From positions 1 to 28,926 of the forward strand of contig JASAMV010004665.1 of the NCBI GenBank assembly GCA_030248065.1: a stretch of DNA of 28,926 nt. Reading direction: 5' to 3'. Origin of the DNA: Rhynchonema sp. JSB1_4. Lineage: Eukaryota > Nematoda > Chromadorea > Monhysterida > Xyalidae. A program made the position numbers and the translations under genes. A model generated the notes under the pieces. That model did no database searches. It was not told the DNA's origin and worked only from the letters and a program-made list of their open reading frames with translations. The number at the start of each line of letters is the position of its first letter. The first letter of the stretch is position 1. Shown here in pieces: positions 20,662-28,926 of this stretch.

Positions 20662-21013
20662 GGTATAGGTACACAAAAAAACCGAAAAAAACCGTTTTTT
20701 TCGAAGCCCGGAAAAATACGTTTTTATTTTTCCGAAAATTTTTCCAAGTGGCAACTTTTGGAAAAAAAACGGTTTTTTTCCAAAAATTTCCGAGATATTT
20801 TCCAAGGTTGCGAGAGGATGTTGTCAAAACTAATGTAAATCGGTGCAAAACAGTTTAAAATGAGCACTTTTTGATCTCCAGGTCCATTTTTAGCCTGTTT
20901 CAGGCCATTTCCCGACGAAATTTTCTCCAAAATAGGCGTTTTTGGACCATGGGTATCCTTAAGTACTGAAAAAATATTTGGAAAAAAACGGTTTTTTTCC
21001 AAAAATAGGGTCC
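20662..21013. repeat. Family D-related fragment with CCGTTTTTT hairpins
   Basis: It contains AAAAACCGTTTTTTTCG, GGAAAAAAAACGGTTTTTTT and, near the end, CTTAAGTACTG followed by AAAAAATATTTGGAAA, the reverse of the family D end region. The middle (TTTTTGATCTCCAGGTCC, CCCGACGAAATTTTCTCC) is unlike the other copies. It is a relative or mosaic with unclear ends. Confidence 0.5.
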
Positions 21014-21021
21014 CCCCTAAG

Positions 21022-21456
21022 CAGTGTAGTGGCAGGCAGATGGTTGCAAGGTACCCTTGGGGGGGATGGATCCAGATGGGTGCAAGGTACCCCCCTACCC
21101 AGCCTCCAGAAGGTTGCAAGGTACCCCTGGGGTCCGAAAAAAGGGTGTTTTTTGCATGCTTTTTTCTGCAAAATTGGCCGAAAAAATGGTACTTTTTTGC
21201 ATTTTGGCCGAAAATTTGCCCAAAATAGCTATTATATGGAGGTTTGCGCGCGGAGCGCGCGATTTTTGGGGTTTTGAGGTCGAAAAACACCCATTTTTGC
21301 CTATAAAAACCATAAATTTATGGTTGCAAGGTACCCTCCGGGGTGGTTGCAAGGTACCTACCCTTCCCCCCCCATCCCCCCCCAAGGGGTGGTTGCAAGG
21401 TACCTACTCCTTAGGGGGGGAATCCCCCCCCCATCCCCCCCCCAGCCACTACACTG
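21022..21456. mobile_element. Complete hAT-type MITE (family B), TSD CCCCTAAG
   Basis: The 435-bp element begins CAGTGTAGTGGCAGGCAG and ends AGCCACTACACTG. It is flanked by the perfect 8-bp duplication CCCCTAAG at 21014-21021 and 21457-21464. The subterminal motif GGTTGCAAGGTACC is repeated along both ends. The interior has GCGCGCGGAGCGCGCGATTT (near 21245), also seen inside the copy at 25563. No protein is encoded. It lies 19 bases from the splice donor of the ORC1-like exon. Confidence 0.92.
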
Positions 21457-21475
21457 CCCCTAAGTAAATACAAAC

Positions 21476-21605
21476 CTGTTGCACGGTGGCTGTCTTGCCG
21501 GTGCCGGGCATGCCGCTGATGCAATGAGCGACTCACGTCAGTCAGCAGTGAGTCGAGCACAAACTGTCGTGCGTACGAATATTCATCGATGCGACCGACC
21601 ATTTT
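21476..21605 (-). pseudogene. ORC1/CDC6-like Walker A exon, frameshifted
   Basis: Minus strand. The first frame gives GRIDEYSYARQFVLDSLLTD, resembling the ORC1 segment before the P-loop (a charged start, then FV...L). A second frame, shifted by one base, gives HCISGMPGTGKTATVQQ, with the Walker A motif GMPGTGKT at 21514-21491. The wording SG-x-PGTGKTATV is typical of ORC1, the initiator ATPase of the origin recognition complex. It differs from RFC subunits, which have YGPPGTGKT. The exon ends in CAACAG before donor GTTTGT. The frame change falls near 21520-21545, and the P-loop frame has a TGA a few codons upstream. I saw no other ORC1 exon. It may be a pseudo-exon, a sequencing indel in a real exon, or the fragment of a split gene. 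Confidence 0.6.
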
Positions 21606-21611
21606 AGACAC

Positions 21612-22452
21612 TTTTTAGGTGCAATTTGCACCTAAAAAATCAGAATTGCACCTAAAAATTCAGGGTTTAGGTGTATACTGGCAGGCGAAAAAAAACCGGT
21701 TTTTTTTTCGAAAAAAACCGAAAAAAAACGTTTTTTTCCGAGACCCGAATACTTTTCCATTTATTTTTCCGTGGGTACCTTTCCGGTTTTTGATCGGAAA
21801 AATATCGGTACTTTATTCCAATTTTTCCAAAAAATTGTAATGCAAAACTGATGAGTTTTTCGATTTCAGTGAAAAATAGGCTCGAGCACAAAAATTAAGC
21901 GGCCCAAAATGGGCCAAAAAGCGTGTGAACCAAGTGTTTTCGACTGACTTCAACACTCTTCAAGAGCACTCTCGTCACTTCGAACAAATTTTGCACTGAA
22001 ATTGTTATATTTTTCGAAATTACGTTCTTAAGTACTGGAAAAGTATTTGGAAAACAACGGTTTTTTTCCGGAAAAAAACCGTTTTTTTCCACGAAAAATA
22101 AAGAACGGTTCTTTATGACAGTATAGTTAGGTGCAAGGTTGCACCTAGTGGATATGGTGACATGAAAATTTTACTGTTTCGTTTTCTTCTCAATCGGTTT
22201 TCAATAATGAAACTAGTACAAAATGTGCTACAAAATGTTGAACTTTCCCTGAAAAGTTTGCTTTTGCTAAAGGAAAAGGCATTCATTGCGTTACAACTTT
22301 ATTGAACTTCTAAAAGCACGCAAATAGCATTGAAAACACAAGCTGGCAAAAAAAGCCTAAAATTGGCGTTTTTTGTCCAAAATAGGGGTTGCACCTACTT
22401 TGGCCAGCTTGCACCTAAAAATTGGGGGGTTGCACCTAAGTTGCACCTAGTG
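21612..22452. repeat. TTGCACCTA palindrome-ended repeat, split by a family D element
   Basis: TAGGTGCAA and TTGCACCTA recur in both directions at 21612-21672 and 22127-22452. The left edge is a perfect palindrome: TTTTTAGGTGCAA, one T, TTGCACCTAAAAA (21612-21638). The right edge has TTGCACCTAAGTTGCACCTA. The two parts were one repeat before insertion of the element at 21674. The interior shows no coding sequence, and its true ends are uncertain. Confidence 0.65.
21674..22125 (-). mobile_element. Family D element, reversed complete copy
   Basis: It runs TATACTGGCAGGCG at 21674 to CTTTATGACAGTATA at 22125, the inverse of the copy at 18793. The A/T hairpin ends and the middle (AAGTGTTTTCGACTGACTTC, CTCTCGTCACTTCGAAC) are conserved. 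Length is 452 bp. Confidence 0.82.
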
Positions 22453-23345
22453 AATTTTGAAAAAACCCTGCTCCCAAGTGGGGGCAGTAAATTGACAGAG
22501 CCCCCCCCCCCCCCGGAATTCAAATTTCAAATTTTATCTGTAAGCTCACGCAAAGACCTTCAGGAGATCCGGCAAACACCTAAAAAAGAGACATATCAGT
22601 AAATAGCACACAAAATTATAATCATGAATGATCAAACGACAAAACGTACCGGAGAGATTCAAAAACAACAAACAACACAGCAACGGCAGGCGATAAATCA
22701 GCGATTGATGGCGAACACGAGATGATAACAGATGTCAACAAAATTGATGATGACCTGAAAGCAGCAACCTAGTGACTGAGGGGATCAGTCAACGACAGCT
22801 GAGAATTTTGATGAAATGTGGCAAGAAACTACGCCTCGACCACGTGAGTTTAGTTTAGTTTTAAAGGCCGCAATTGAGGCAGCAGAGACGACGTCCTCTG
22901 GGAGCCTGTTTCAGAGGTCCACGATAAGATAGGCCCAGTACCCGGACAAGTCTGCACCCGCGCCATGGACTGGAATAAGCTCCCCAAGTGGGAGCAGTAA
23001 ATTGACAGAGCCCCCCCCCCGGAACAAGCTCCCCAAGTGGGGGCAGTAAACTGACAGAGCCCCCCCCCCCCGGAACAAGCTCCCCTCAAGTGGGGGCAGT
23101 AAATTGACAGAGCCCCCCCCCCCCCCCGCCCCGGAATAAGGCCCCAAGCTCCCCAAGTGGGGGCAGTCAATTGACAGAGCCCCCCCCCCACCGGAATAAG
23201 CTCCCCAAGTGGGGGCAGCAAATTGACAGAGCCCCCCGCCCCGGAATAAGCCCCCCCCCCAAGTGGGCCGGGGACAGTGAATTAATAGTGCCCCCCAGAA
23301 TAAGCCCCCGCCCCGGAACAAGCCCCCCCCCCCCGGTGGGGCAGT
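22453..23345. repeat. C-rich tandem array, 50-60-bp units, split by a LINE
   Basis: Units read GGAAYAAGCTCCCCAAGTGG, then GGGCAGTAAATTGACAGAGC, then a C-run of variable length. One unit lies before 22515, and about seven lie from 22971 to 23345. The LINE fragment 22516-22974 sits between them, so it inserted into the array or the array grew around it. The C-runs are likely to be error-prone in assembly. Proline/glycine frames here are not genes. Confidence 0.85.
22516..22974 (-). mobile_element. 5'-truncated LINE copy (3' end only)
   Basis: Nearly identical to 1813-2273: same order, a few substitutions and a short deletion near 22659. It starts at the same 3' tail (AATTCAAATTTCAAATTTTA, plus-strand view) and stops at CGCCATGGACT, inside the end of ORF2. 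This is the usual 5'-truncation product of target-primed reverse transcription. Confidence 0.85.
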
Positions 23346-23430
23346 GAGTGAAAAGGGCCCCCCCCAAAAAAACACCGAAACCTAGCCGTCATCTGACCGA
23401 AACAAGTGATTTTTGACCACCTGCAAAGTT

Positions 23431-23574
23431 GATGCAGTCTGAAGCAGTCTGATGCAACAGCAACCTACATCAGACACCGCATCAAACGCATCAGACACTT
23501 TTTTGATGCTAAGCTGATGCAAGCTGCCTTATACTCTTGCATCAAATTTGCATCAGCCTGCATCAACTAGCATC
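23431..23574. repeat. Clustered GATGC / GCATC words in alternating orientation
   Basis: Ten GATGC(A) or (T)GCATC words fall in 144 bp, in the order two forward, two reverse, two forward, four reverse, with related ACATCAGAC pieces. Several could pair into short stems (GATGCAAGC with TGCATC). Its role is unknown. Confidence 0.6.
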
Positions 23575-23590
23575 GTCCAACTATTTTTTG

Positions 23591-23841
23591 CTGTGTACAG
23601 TACCGGGTTCAATTCTAGGCTTAGGTAGCGCTGACAAAAAGCCGAACTACATGTAACTTAGCGTGCGCGCGAAGTTTTGTGAATGGGTCTTGCATGCGCT
23701 ATGTTTGCACTAGGAAGGTTTATGGAAGCAGACTTCTAGTTTCAGCTTCAAATTGCCCCCGATACTGTACATAAGTCAACTTTGGTCTCCGCTTGCCTCA
23801 CATTACCGATTAAAGTCGGTTTACAACTGCATTCCCTCATA
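23591..23841. other. No recognisable feature
   Basis: Mixed sequence before the hairpin array. GGGTTCAATTC at 23605 resembles a tRNA B-box, but no cloverleaf or A-box precedes it. Confidence 0.45.
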
Positions 23842-24058
23842 GTCAAGAAATGGTCTCTACCCCCAGCCGTAACGTACACTTCTTGACGCCGAAACATTAT
23901 TTCTGTCTTTCTTGTCTTTCTTGTCCGCGTAGTCAAGAAGTGGTGTTTACGCCCAGGCGTAACGCACACTTCTTGACTGTGTATTATTATTTCTGTCTTT
24001 CTTGTCCGCGTAGTCAAGAAGTGATCGTTACGCCCGGGCGTAACATGCAGTTCTTGAC
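23842..24058. repeat. Three tandem copies of a 46-bp perfect-type hairpin
   Basis: Hairpins at 23842-23887, 23932-23977 and 24013-24058 are each 46 bp. Each has an outer stem GTCAAGAAGTG with a (C)ACTTCTTGAC partner, and an inner palindrome. The third has the perfect 18-bp GTTACGCCCGGGCGTAAC (24027-24044). Spacers hold TTATTTCTGTCTTTCTTGTC and CCGCGTA. A half copy (GTCAAGAAGTG) follows at 24062. Confidence 0.85.
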
Positions 24059-24082
24059 GCGTCAAGAAGTGTCTAGCTACCC

Positions 24083-24405
24083 CCAAAAGGTACCTGGTCC
24101 AAAAAGTACACCATGCACATGTGGCCCAAAAAGTACCTGGCCCAAAACGTACCTGACCCAAAAAGTACGCCATGTGCATGACGCCCAAAAAGTACCTGGC
24201 CCAACCCAAAAGGTACCTGACCCAAAATGTACGCCATGTGCATGACGCCCAAAAAGTACCTGGCCCAAAAGGTACCAGGCTCAAAAGGTGCGTAGCCCAA
24301 AAGGTTCCTGGTCCGAAACCTTATGTGGCCCAAAAAGTACCTGGCTCAAAAGGTCACATGGCCCCAAAAGTACTGTGGCACTGGCACAAAAGGTTTACTG
24401 GCCCA
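24083..24405. repeat. Minisatellite, 17-18-bp unit GGCCCAAAAAGTACCTG
   Basis: About 18 units vary around GGCCCAAAAAGTACCTG. A longer unit containing CCATGTGCATGACGCCC recurs at about 24169 and 24232, a local higher-order period of about 63 bp. The repeated GTFWARYFLG-type peptides on the minus strand come from the unit, not from a gene. Confidence 0.85.
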
Positions 24406-24886
24406 TAATGAGACGGAACCTTATGCATGACAACACAGACGACTCAGTCAAGCACTTCCGGTTGATTGAGTTCCGGTTCACTTTTTTTAGTTGATAATTT
24501 TGTTATAATCATATAAATTTAAGTTTTAGCATGAACAGAATAATGTTCAGCTTTAATTCACACATCGCATCAACTTACACACACTGGCACTCGGCTCGAC
24601 ACTGAACATCACAGGCCAACCGTGGGTTCGGAACAAACAATAAAAAGAGAACAGCTGAGCAAAGCACCATCACCGTGCAATGCAATCTGCGTCTGCGGTT
24701 GAACACAAAATTTTTGTTTTTGAGTTTTTATAGCATCGATTTTCCAAGCAAGAGCAAATCTTGGAGTGTCGGTCAATTGTCTTAGCGCAATCACATGTGC
24801 AGTACAACAAAACTTTTTGAGCTGCATGAATTCGAAAATCGCGAACAGACGCGTAAAAAATCTGTCGTTCTAAAAGCAAGGCGACA
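24406..24886. other. Upstream region of the zinc-finger gene
   Basis: Unique sequence before the proposed start codon. It contains CATATAAATTTAAG near 24509-24522, a weak TATA-like match. No other promoter element is clear. Confidence 0.3.
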
Positions 24887-27800
24887 ATGCACGCCGAAAC
24901 GTCTGGCATCAGCGTTGGTGGCGGCGATTCGACTGACCAATACGTGAGCCCGGCAATTGTGGCCTTGTTGGGACTGACGGCCACCGATGGGATCACAGGC
25001 ACAGACACGACGACGCAGTTGGCTGCTGTTGTTGATGAAAGTTGGTTTTTCTTTTTGCACATTTTGAGCTGCTGCTGGGCGAGTAACAGTCAATCGGGCC
25101 GTCCGCAGGCCGGGCCGGACTGTCCTGCTTGCACTCTCTCCGTGTCCCGGCGCCGGCCGATGTTTGTATTGTACCCTACCCGCCCCGAAAAATCTTCCCC
25201 CCAATCCCCCCCTCCCAAACAGTGTAGGTCCTGGTCCGGCGGCTCCGGCGCGGCGGTTAGTGTACCTACCCCTTTTTTCCGTGCGGCGGTTAGTGTACCT
25301 CCCTGGGGGGAAGGGGGGGAAGACCCAAATCCAGGAGAAAGTAACTTTTTGAGGTAGAAAATTTGACCGATTTTTGGACCTTTTTGGAAAAAAGTCTTCA
25401 TAAAAAAGGGTATTTTGGCGACTTTTGACAACATCTATCTAAAAATCACCCATTTTGGGCCTACAAATGCCAATTTTAGGCCTAAAAATGCCTATTTTGG
25501 GCAAAAATTGAGGCGGTTAGTGTACCTGGCGCGGCGGTTAGTGTACTAACTGTACTAGTGTACACAGTAGTGGCTGGGGGGGGGGTTGGGGGGGTTACCC
25601 CCCTCTCAGTACTTACCTACCACAAAACCCGAGGGGGGGTTGGGGGGGTTGAGTACTTACCTCTCACAACTCCAAATCATACCTCTCACAAGCAATTTTA
25701 TACCTTTTTAAGGCAAAAATCGATGTTTTTCGACCTTATTTTCCCAAAAATCGCGCGCTCCGCGCGCAAACCCACCCATAATACCTATTTTTAGGCGATT
25801 TTCGGCGAAAATTTTGAAAAAGCACTATTTTTACCTCAATTTTTGGCCAAAGTTGTATCACAAAAACGGTGTTTTTTCGCCTTTTTGGGTGACCAAAATC
25901 ATACCTCTCACGCTTCCGGTCCCAACCCCGCATCATACTTACCTCCCACACATGGGCCTGCCACTACACTGCTAGTGTACATTGGTCGCGGCGGTTAGTG
26001 TACCTTAAGGGGGGACCCCCTTCCCCCCCAGGAACTACCGTATTCCCTAAAATAGAGCCCCCCAAAAATACAGCCCCCCTAAAAGGGGTCAGTGAAAAAG
26101 TAGAGCCCCCCAAAAATACAGCCCCCCAACTTGGAATTCCCCGCTTGGGGGTCGTAAAGTCAAGTTCTTGTATAAGACACCTTGTGTACAACGTTTGTGG
26201 TTGAGTATATGATGACGCAAAGCCTTTTATGGAAGATCTGCACCTAAAAACACGCAGTAATGACCAGTAACACCCTGACAGATCTCCATTTTAGGGGTAT
26301 TTTTGGAACATTTTTTGGGCAGCGAAAAAATACAGCCCCCCCCCCCAAAAAAATAGAGCCCCCCTCCAAAAAAAATACAGCCCACCTAAAACAAAAGGGG
26401 TCAGTGAAAAAATATAGCCCCCCTTGTATTTTAGGTTTTACGGTACACTGCCCCCAAACCGAGTTTCCCCCCCAAATCCCAGGGACACTACCCCCCGACC
26501 CGCCCCGCCAAAGTAGCCACCGCCCTGGTCCTAACCCGGCCGGTGCCCGACTGTATGTTTTTGAATATTCTGGCGCGTCGCGCAGGCGGCCCAGCAACAA
26601 CGAGCGCCGGAGGTGCACAGAATCTGTTCAACTTGGATCAGCAATCTTTGACGCACAAACGGCGGGCCGACTTTTCTCGTGCGACTGACTCGAATCGACC
26701 GGCGTTGGCGCAGTCATCCGGTCACATAAATCTGAAGCAGGTTGGCTTGGTTTTGTGCGAATCTTATTCTGTTCATAATACTGTGGCGTGGCGTATAGTT
26801 GCAGATGAGAAAGGTCGTTTTTTTTTTAAGAGGTGAAAAAAACCTAACCTACCCATTTTTTTACGGGGCGGGACAAAATTTTAGGAAAAAATTTCAAATT
26901 TTTGAAGGAAATCTTGGAAAGTCGCGAGCTTAGTTTCTCAAATCGTGCAAAAACACCTTTTTCTTTTTTATGTGTTTTGGTCGACTTGTGTGGAATGTTT
27001 TTCCTCATGAAGCAATCCTAGATCACATTTTGCCGAATTATACCCCATTTGAATAGGCGACCAACTTCTGGCCTGGAAAAATGTCGAAAAAAAACGTTTT
27101 TTTTCAGTAAATGTACTTTTCTTGAAAAATTGGAACCATAATGCCTTTGGCTTATCTTTGCTGTCAGGCGCACTGCGCGCGGATCACTTCGAAAGTAATA
27201 ATGAACGTGAGAACAAAAACGAGATTGTTAAGGTGTATGCGACTCGTTGCGACACTTGTGACCAGTTGGTGAAGCTGACGGACATTTTCCACCACATCAA
27301 ACAATGTGAACATCGAAAACGATACAGCTGTGAATCGTGTGGCGAGTCATTCAATCACGAGAGGAACATGAACTTGCACACATTGTTGCATTCAATGATG
27401 GCGCCCGGATACAAACACGGGGTTGGTTTGGTTGATGTTTCGCGAAGAATGTCTTGCTTATTTTTCACCGATTGACTATAATTCGAAATACCATAACTTT
27501 TTTTGCAGAACGAGCTGATCTGCCCCACGTGTCATCGCAAATTCAGTCGTGTTGCGTCGTTTCGCTGTCACATCAAGCTGCATTTCTCGGATGACATGGC
27601 TGTATGCGTGTTGTGTCTGGAGGAATTCGTGTATCATGTACGTTTGGCTTGAGGTCTTGCACTATATAAAGAAAATACCATTGTCTAAAGTGAGAAAAGG
27701 AAAACATTTGTGAATTTATCGCGGTATTTTCAGCTCCGTTTTGATGCTTTTAGACGTTATTTTGCAGACGGACATGTTAATAAATGACACTTTTTGTGCA

Positions 27801-28220
27801 GTGCTTTATAACGATGTCTTTAAAATAATTGAGCCTTTTTAGATGCTACAATCGCCCTGTCTGGTCTGGTACCTTTAAGAAGCTGTGGTGCATTTATCGC
27901 CAATCGCTTTAATTTTTGCCCCACCTTTTCAGACCCAATTGCTTCGTCATGAGCGTGAGAGTCATCGCAAATCGCCAGACCCGACCAGCTCGGAAGGTAC
28001 ATAAATTTGCAACCAAATTTGAATACATGTTCAAAATGTAGCGAAGTGTTCAAAAAAAATTGTGTTGAAAAAAATTCAAAATCCAAATGTGCCCAGTTCG
28101 TGCCGACCAACGTTTGGTGCTGGTCGAGCGTGATGACGTCATCGTGTGTCGCGAATGTGGCGCGTTGAGCACGAATCTGGCTGATGCACGACAGCATGAC
28201 ACCATGCACAAACAGCTCAG
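24887..28220 (+). CDS. Multi-exon C2H2 zinc-finger protein (3' end not seen)
   Basis: Proposed exons are 24887-25040, 26586-26792 (or -26740), 27168-27421, 27509-27637, 27933-27996 and 28097-28220. The last four join in phases 0, 0 and 1 with AG/GT borders. Exon 1 starts MHAETSGISVGGGDSTDQYV and exon 2 has LFNLDQQSLTHKRRADFSRA; both are low in recognisable domains and least certain. Fingers follow: an atypical CDTCDQLVKLTDIFHHIKQC, then classical C-x2-C-x12-H-x3/4-H units CESCGESFNHERN...HTLLH, CPTCHRKFSRVAS...HIKLH, CVLCLEEFVYH...HERESH (spanning two exons) and CRECGALSTNLAD...HDTMH. Tandem C2H2 fingers usually bind DNA, so a nuclear regulator is likely, but target and orthologue are unknown. 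Linkers are not the TGEKP type. A donor at 28220 shows that the gene continues, yet no further exon was recognised before the window end. Confidence 0.78.
25563..25971. mobile_element. hAT-type MITE (family B-like), TSD CTAGTGTA, nested
   Basis: It begins CACAGTAGTGGCTGG (altered from CAGTGTAGTGGC) and ends GCCTGCCACTACACTG. The perfect 8-bp duplication CTAGTGTA is at 25555-25562 and 25972-25979. The uninterrupted family A copy has CTAGTGTA once, near 20330. Its repeated subterminal motif is GAGTACTTACCT / CATACCTCTCACA, unlike the GGTTGCAAGG of other B copies, although it shares the GCGCGCTCCGCGCGC core. Confidence 0.88.
26038..26443. mobile_element. TA-flanked MITE (family C), nested
   Basis: The 406-bp element begins CCGTATTCCCTAAAATAGAG and ends TGTATTTTAGGTTTTACGG. 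TA occurs at 26036-26037 and 26444-26445. Removing it with one TA restores CCAGGAACTACACTG, the standard family A end, so the insertion point is exact. The interior has AATAGAGCCCCCC and AATACAGCCCCCC runs as in 1202-1603. Confidence 0.9.
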
Positions 28221-28354
28221 GTTTGCTTCATAGTTATTGTGCTTTAGTCCCTTCCTTAACAAAGAATGCTTTATTGATCTCGAAATGTCGACGTTCACAT
28301 TAAGTTAAATGGCTCGTGGTACTAAATCAGCACATGCCTTATTCTCCCCTAGGG

Positions 28355-28466
28355 ATCGGCGTCGGTGTCGGAAAAAAGTCGGTGTAGGTACCGACACTAC
28401 TAATGTCGGTGTCGGTGTCGGTCCACAAAAGTGTCGGTTTTTTTCAGGTGTCGGTAGTGTCGGTCC
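28355..28466. repeat. GTCGGT-rich short tandem repeat
   Basis: GTCGGT or GTGTCGGT units recur with spacers CACAAAA and TTTTTTTCAG, plus one inverted ACCGACAC near 28390. Threonine/valine/proline frames here are repeat artefacts. Confidence 0.75.
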
Positions 28467-28926
28467 CCAATTTTTCGGCAGCCAACTACTATTAGAAAAA
28501 AAATATATTTCGTACTGATTATGTTCTTTAGTTGTCCACAACATATAAAAAAGCGCCAAGCGCTGGTTTTGAACGACCAATTCCTCACGAGCGTTTCTTT
28601 GCCGCGCGAGTCCGCCCGGACTAGCTTTGCAAAACCTAGTCGGTTCAGAATATCAAAATCGGTCTCTTTTGACGCCATTTTAGGCCTGCAAATATGCAAA
28701 AATGGTTCGAAATAGGTTTAGCTAACAAAATGAGGGGTTTCGGCGACGCTTTGTATCGTGGCCAATGCCTTTATACCACTTTCAAACATGAAAACACAAA
28801 ATTCTGAACAACAAAAGTTGCGCTCATGGTAAAAATCCGATTCGTTCCGACGTTGAATGTTTCACTAGAGTGAGAGGCGGACAGAACCTGTTTGTCCTGC
28901 GACAAAGAGACAGACCTATCCTATCA
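28467..28926. other. No recognisable feature to the window end
   Basis: Mixed sequence with short frames and no detected finger exon, repeat or RNA. It may be intron or 3' flank of the zinc-finger gene. Confidence 0.4.

Larger units (their letters stand above)
25220..26450. mobile_element. hAT-type MITE (family A) hosting two further MITEs
   Basis: It begins CAGTGTAGGTCCTGG at 25220. Its right end is split: CCAGGAACTA (26028-26037), then a TA-flanked insert, then CACTG at 26446-26450. The flanking 8-mers are CTCCCAAA (25212-25219) and CCCCCAAA (26451-26458), 7 of 8 identical. With inserts and their duplications removed, about 400 bp of family A remain. It lies inside intron 1 of the zinc-finger gene. 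Confidence 0.88.

Noticed and set aside
20440..21290. Phenylalanine/lysine-rich frames (KKRFFFGFF type)
   Set aside because: Arise from the AAAACCGTTTTTT hairpins of family D elements on both strands.
22850..23375. Glycine/proline-rich frames on the minus strand
   Set aside because: Produced by the C-run tandem array; no domain and frame set by run length.
23595..23625. tRNA-like B-box GGGTTCAATTC
   Set aside because: No A-box, acceptor stem or cloverleaf can be drawn upstream.
23748..24333. Minus-strand frame with repeated GTFWARYFLG peptides
   Set aside because: Exact translation of the 17-18-bp minisatellite and the hairpin array.
24609..25062. Minus-strand frames overlapping the first zinc-finger exon
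   Set aside because: Antisense shadows of the plus-strand frame with no recognisable domain.

Overview
The window looks like nuclear DNA from a metazoan, most likely an invertebrate that I cannot name further. The evidence is genes split by GT-AG introns that join in phase, eukaryotic replication and zinc-finger proteins, decayed non-LTR retrotransposons, many non-autonomous DNA transposons (MITEs) and a large satellite array. There is no prokaryotic gene arrangement. Most long open frames are by-products of repeats, especially of a 127-bp satellite.

Layout. 1-4950 is a repeat graveyard: MITE fragments, a TA-flanked MITE (1202-1603), GGCCCG-rich blocks, a decayed minus-strand LINE with recognisable reverse transcriptase (1813-3953), two probable LINE 3' tails and an intact hAT-type MITE (4420-4805). 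5914-13792 is a tandem satellite of about 127-bp units with nested higher-order periods of about 789 and 1701 bp. 13800-16810 holds palindromes, a possible TATA promoter, a MITE with perfect 32-bp ends, and a TTAA-flanked foldback element inside an older element. 17038-18548 (minus) carries four exons of replication factor C subunit 4 (RFC4). 18793-22452 is almost wholly nested MITEs surrounding one frameshifted ORC1-like Walker A exon (about 21476-21605, minus). 22453-24405 holds a C-rich tandem array split by a 5'-truncated LINE copy, a GATGC/GCATC cluster, three repeated hairpins and a 17-18-bp minisatellite. 24887-28220 (plus) is a multi-exon C2H2 zinc-finger gene whose first intron holds a hAT MITE that itself contains two further MITEs.

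Most informative is the transposon stratigraphy. Several insertions can be read to the base from target-site duplications (TSDs) and, in some cases, from uninterrupted sister copies: 8-bp TSDs for the CAGTG-ended elements, TA for the CCGTA-ended elements and TTAA for the foldback element. RFC4 is incomplete here: I could not find its N-terminal Walker A exon or its C-terminal collar exons. The only upstream Walker A exon on that strand is ORC1-like, though phase-compatible. The two genes are not functionally linked in any way the sequence shows.
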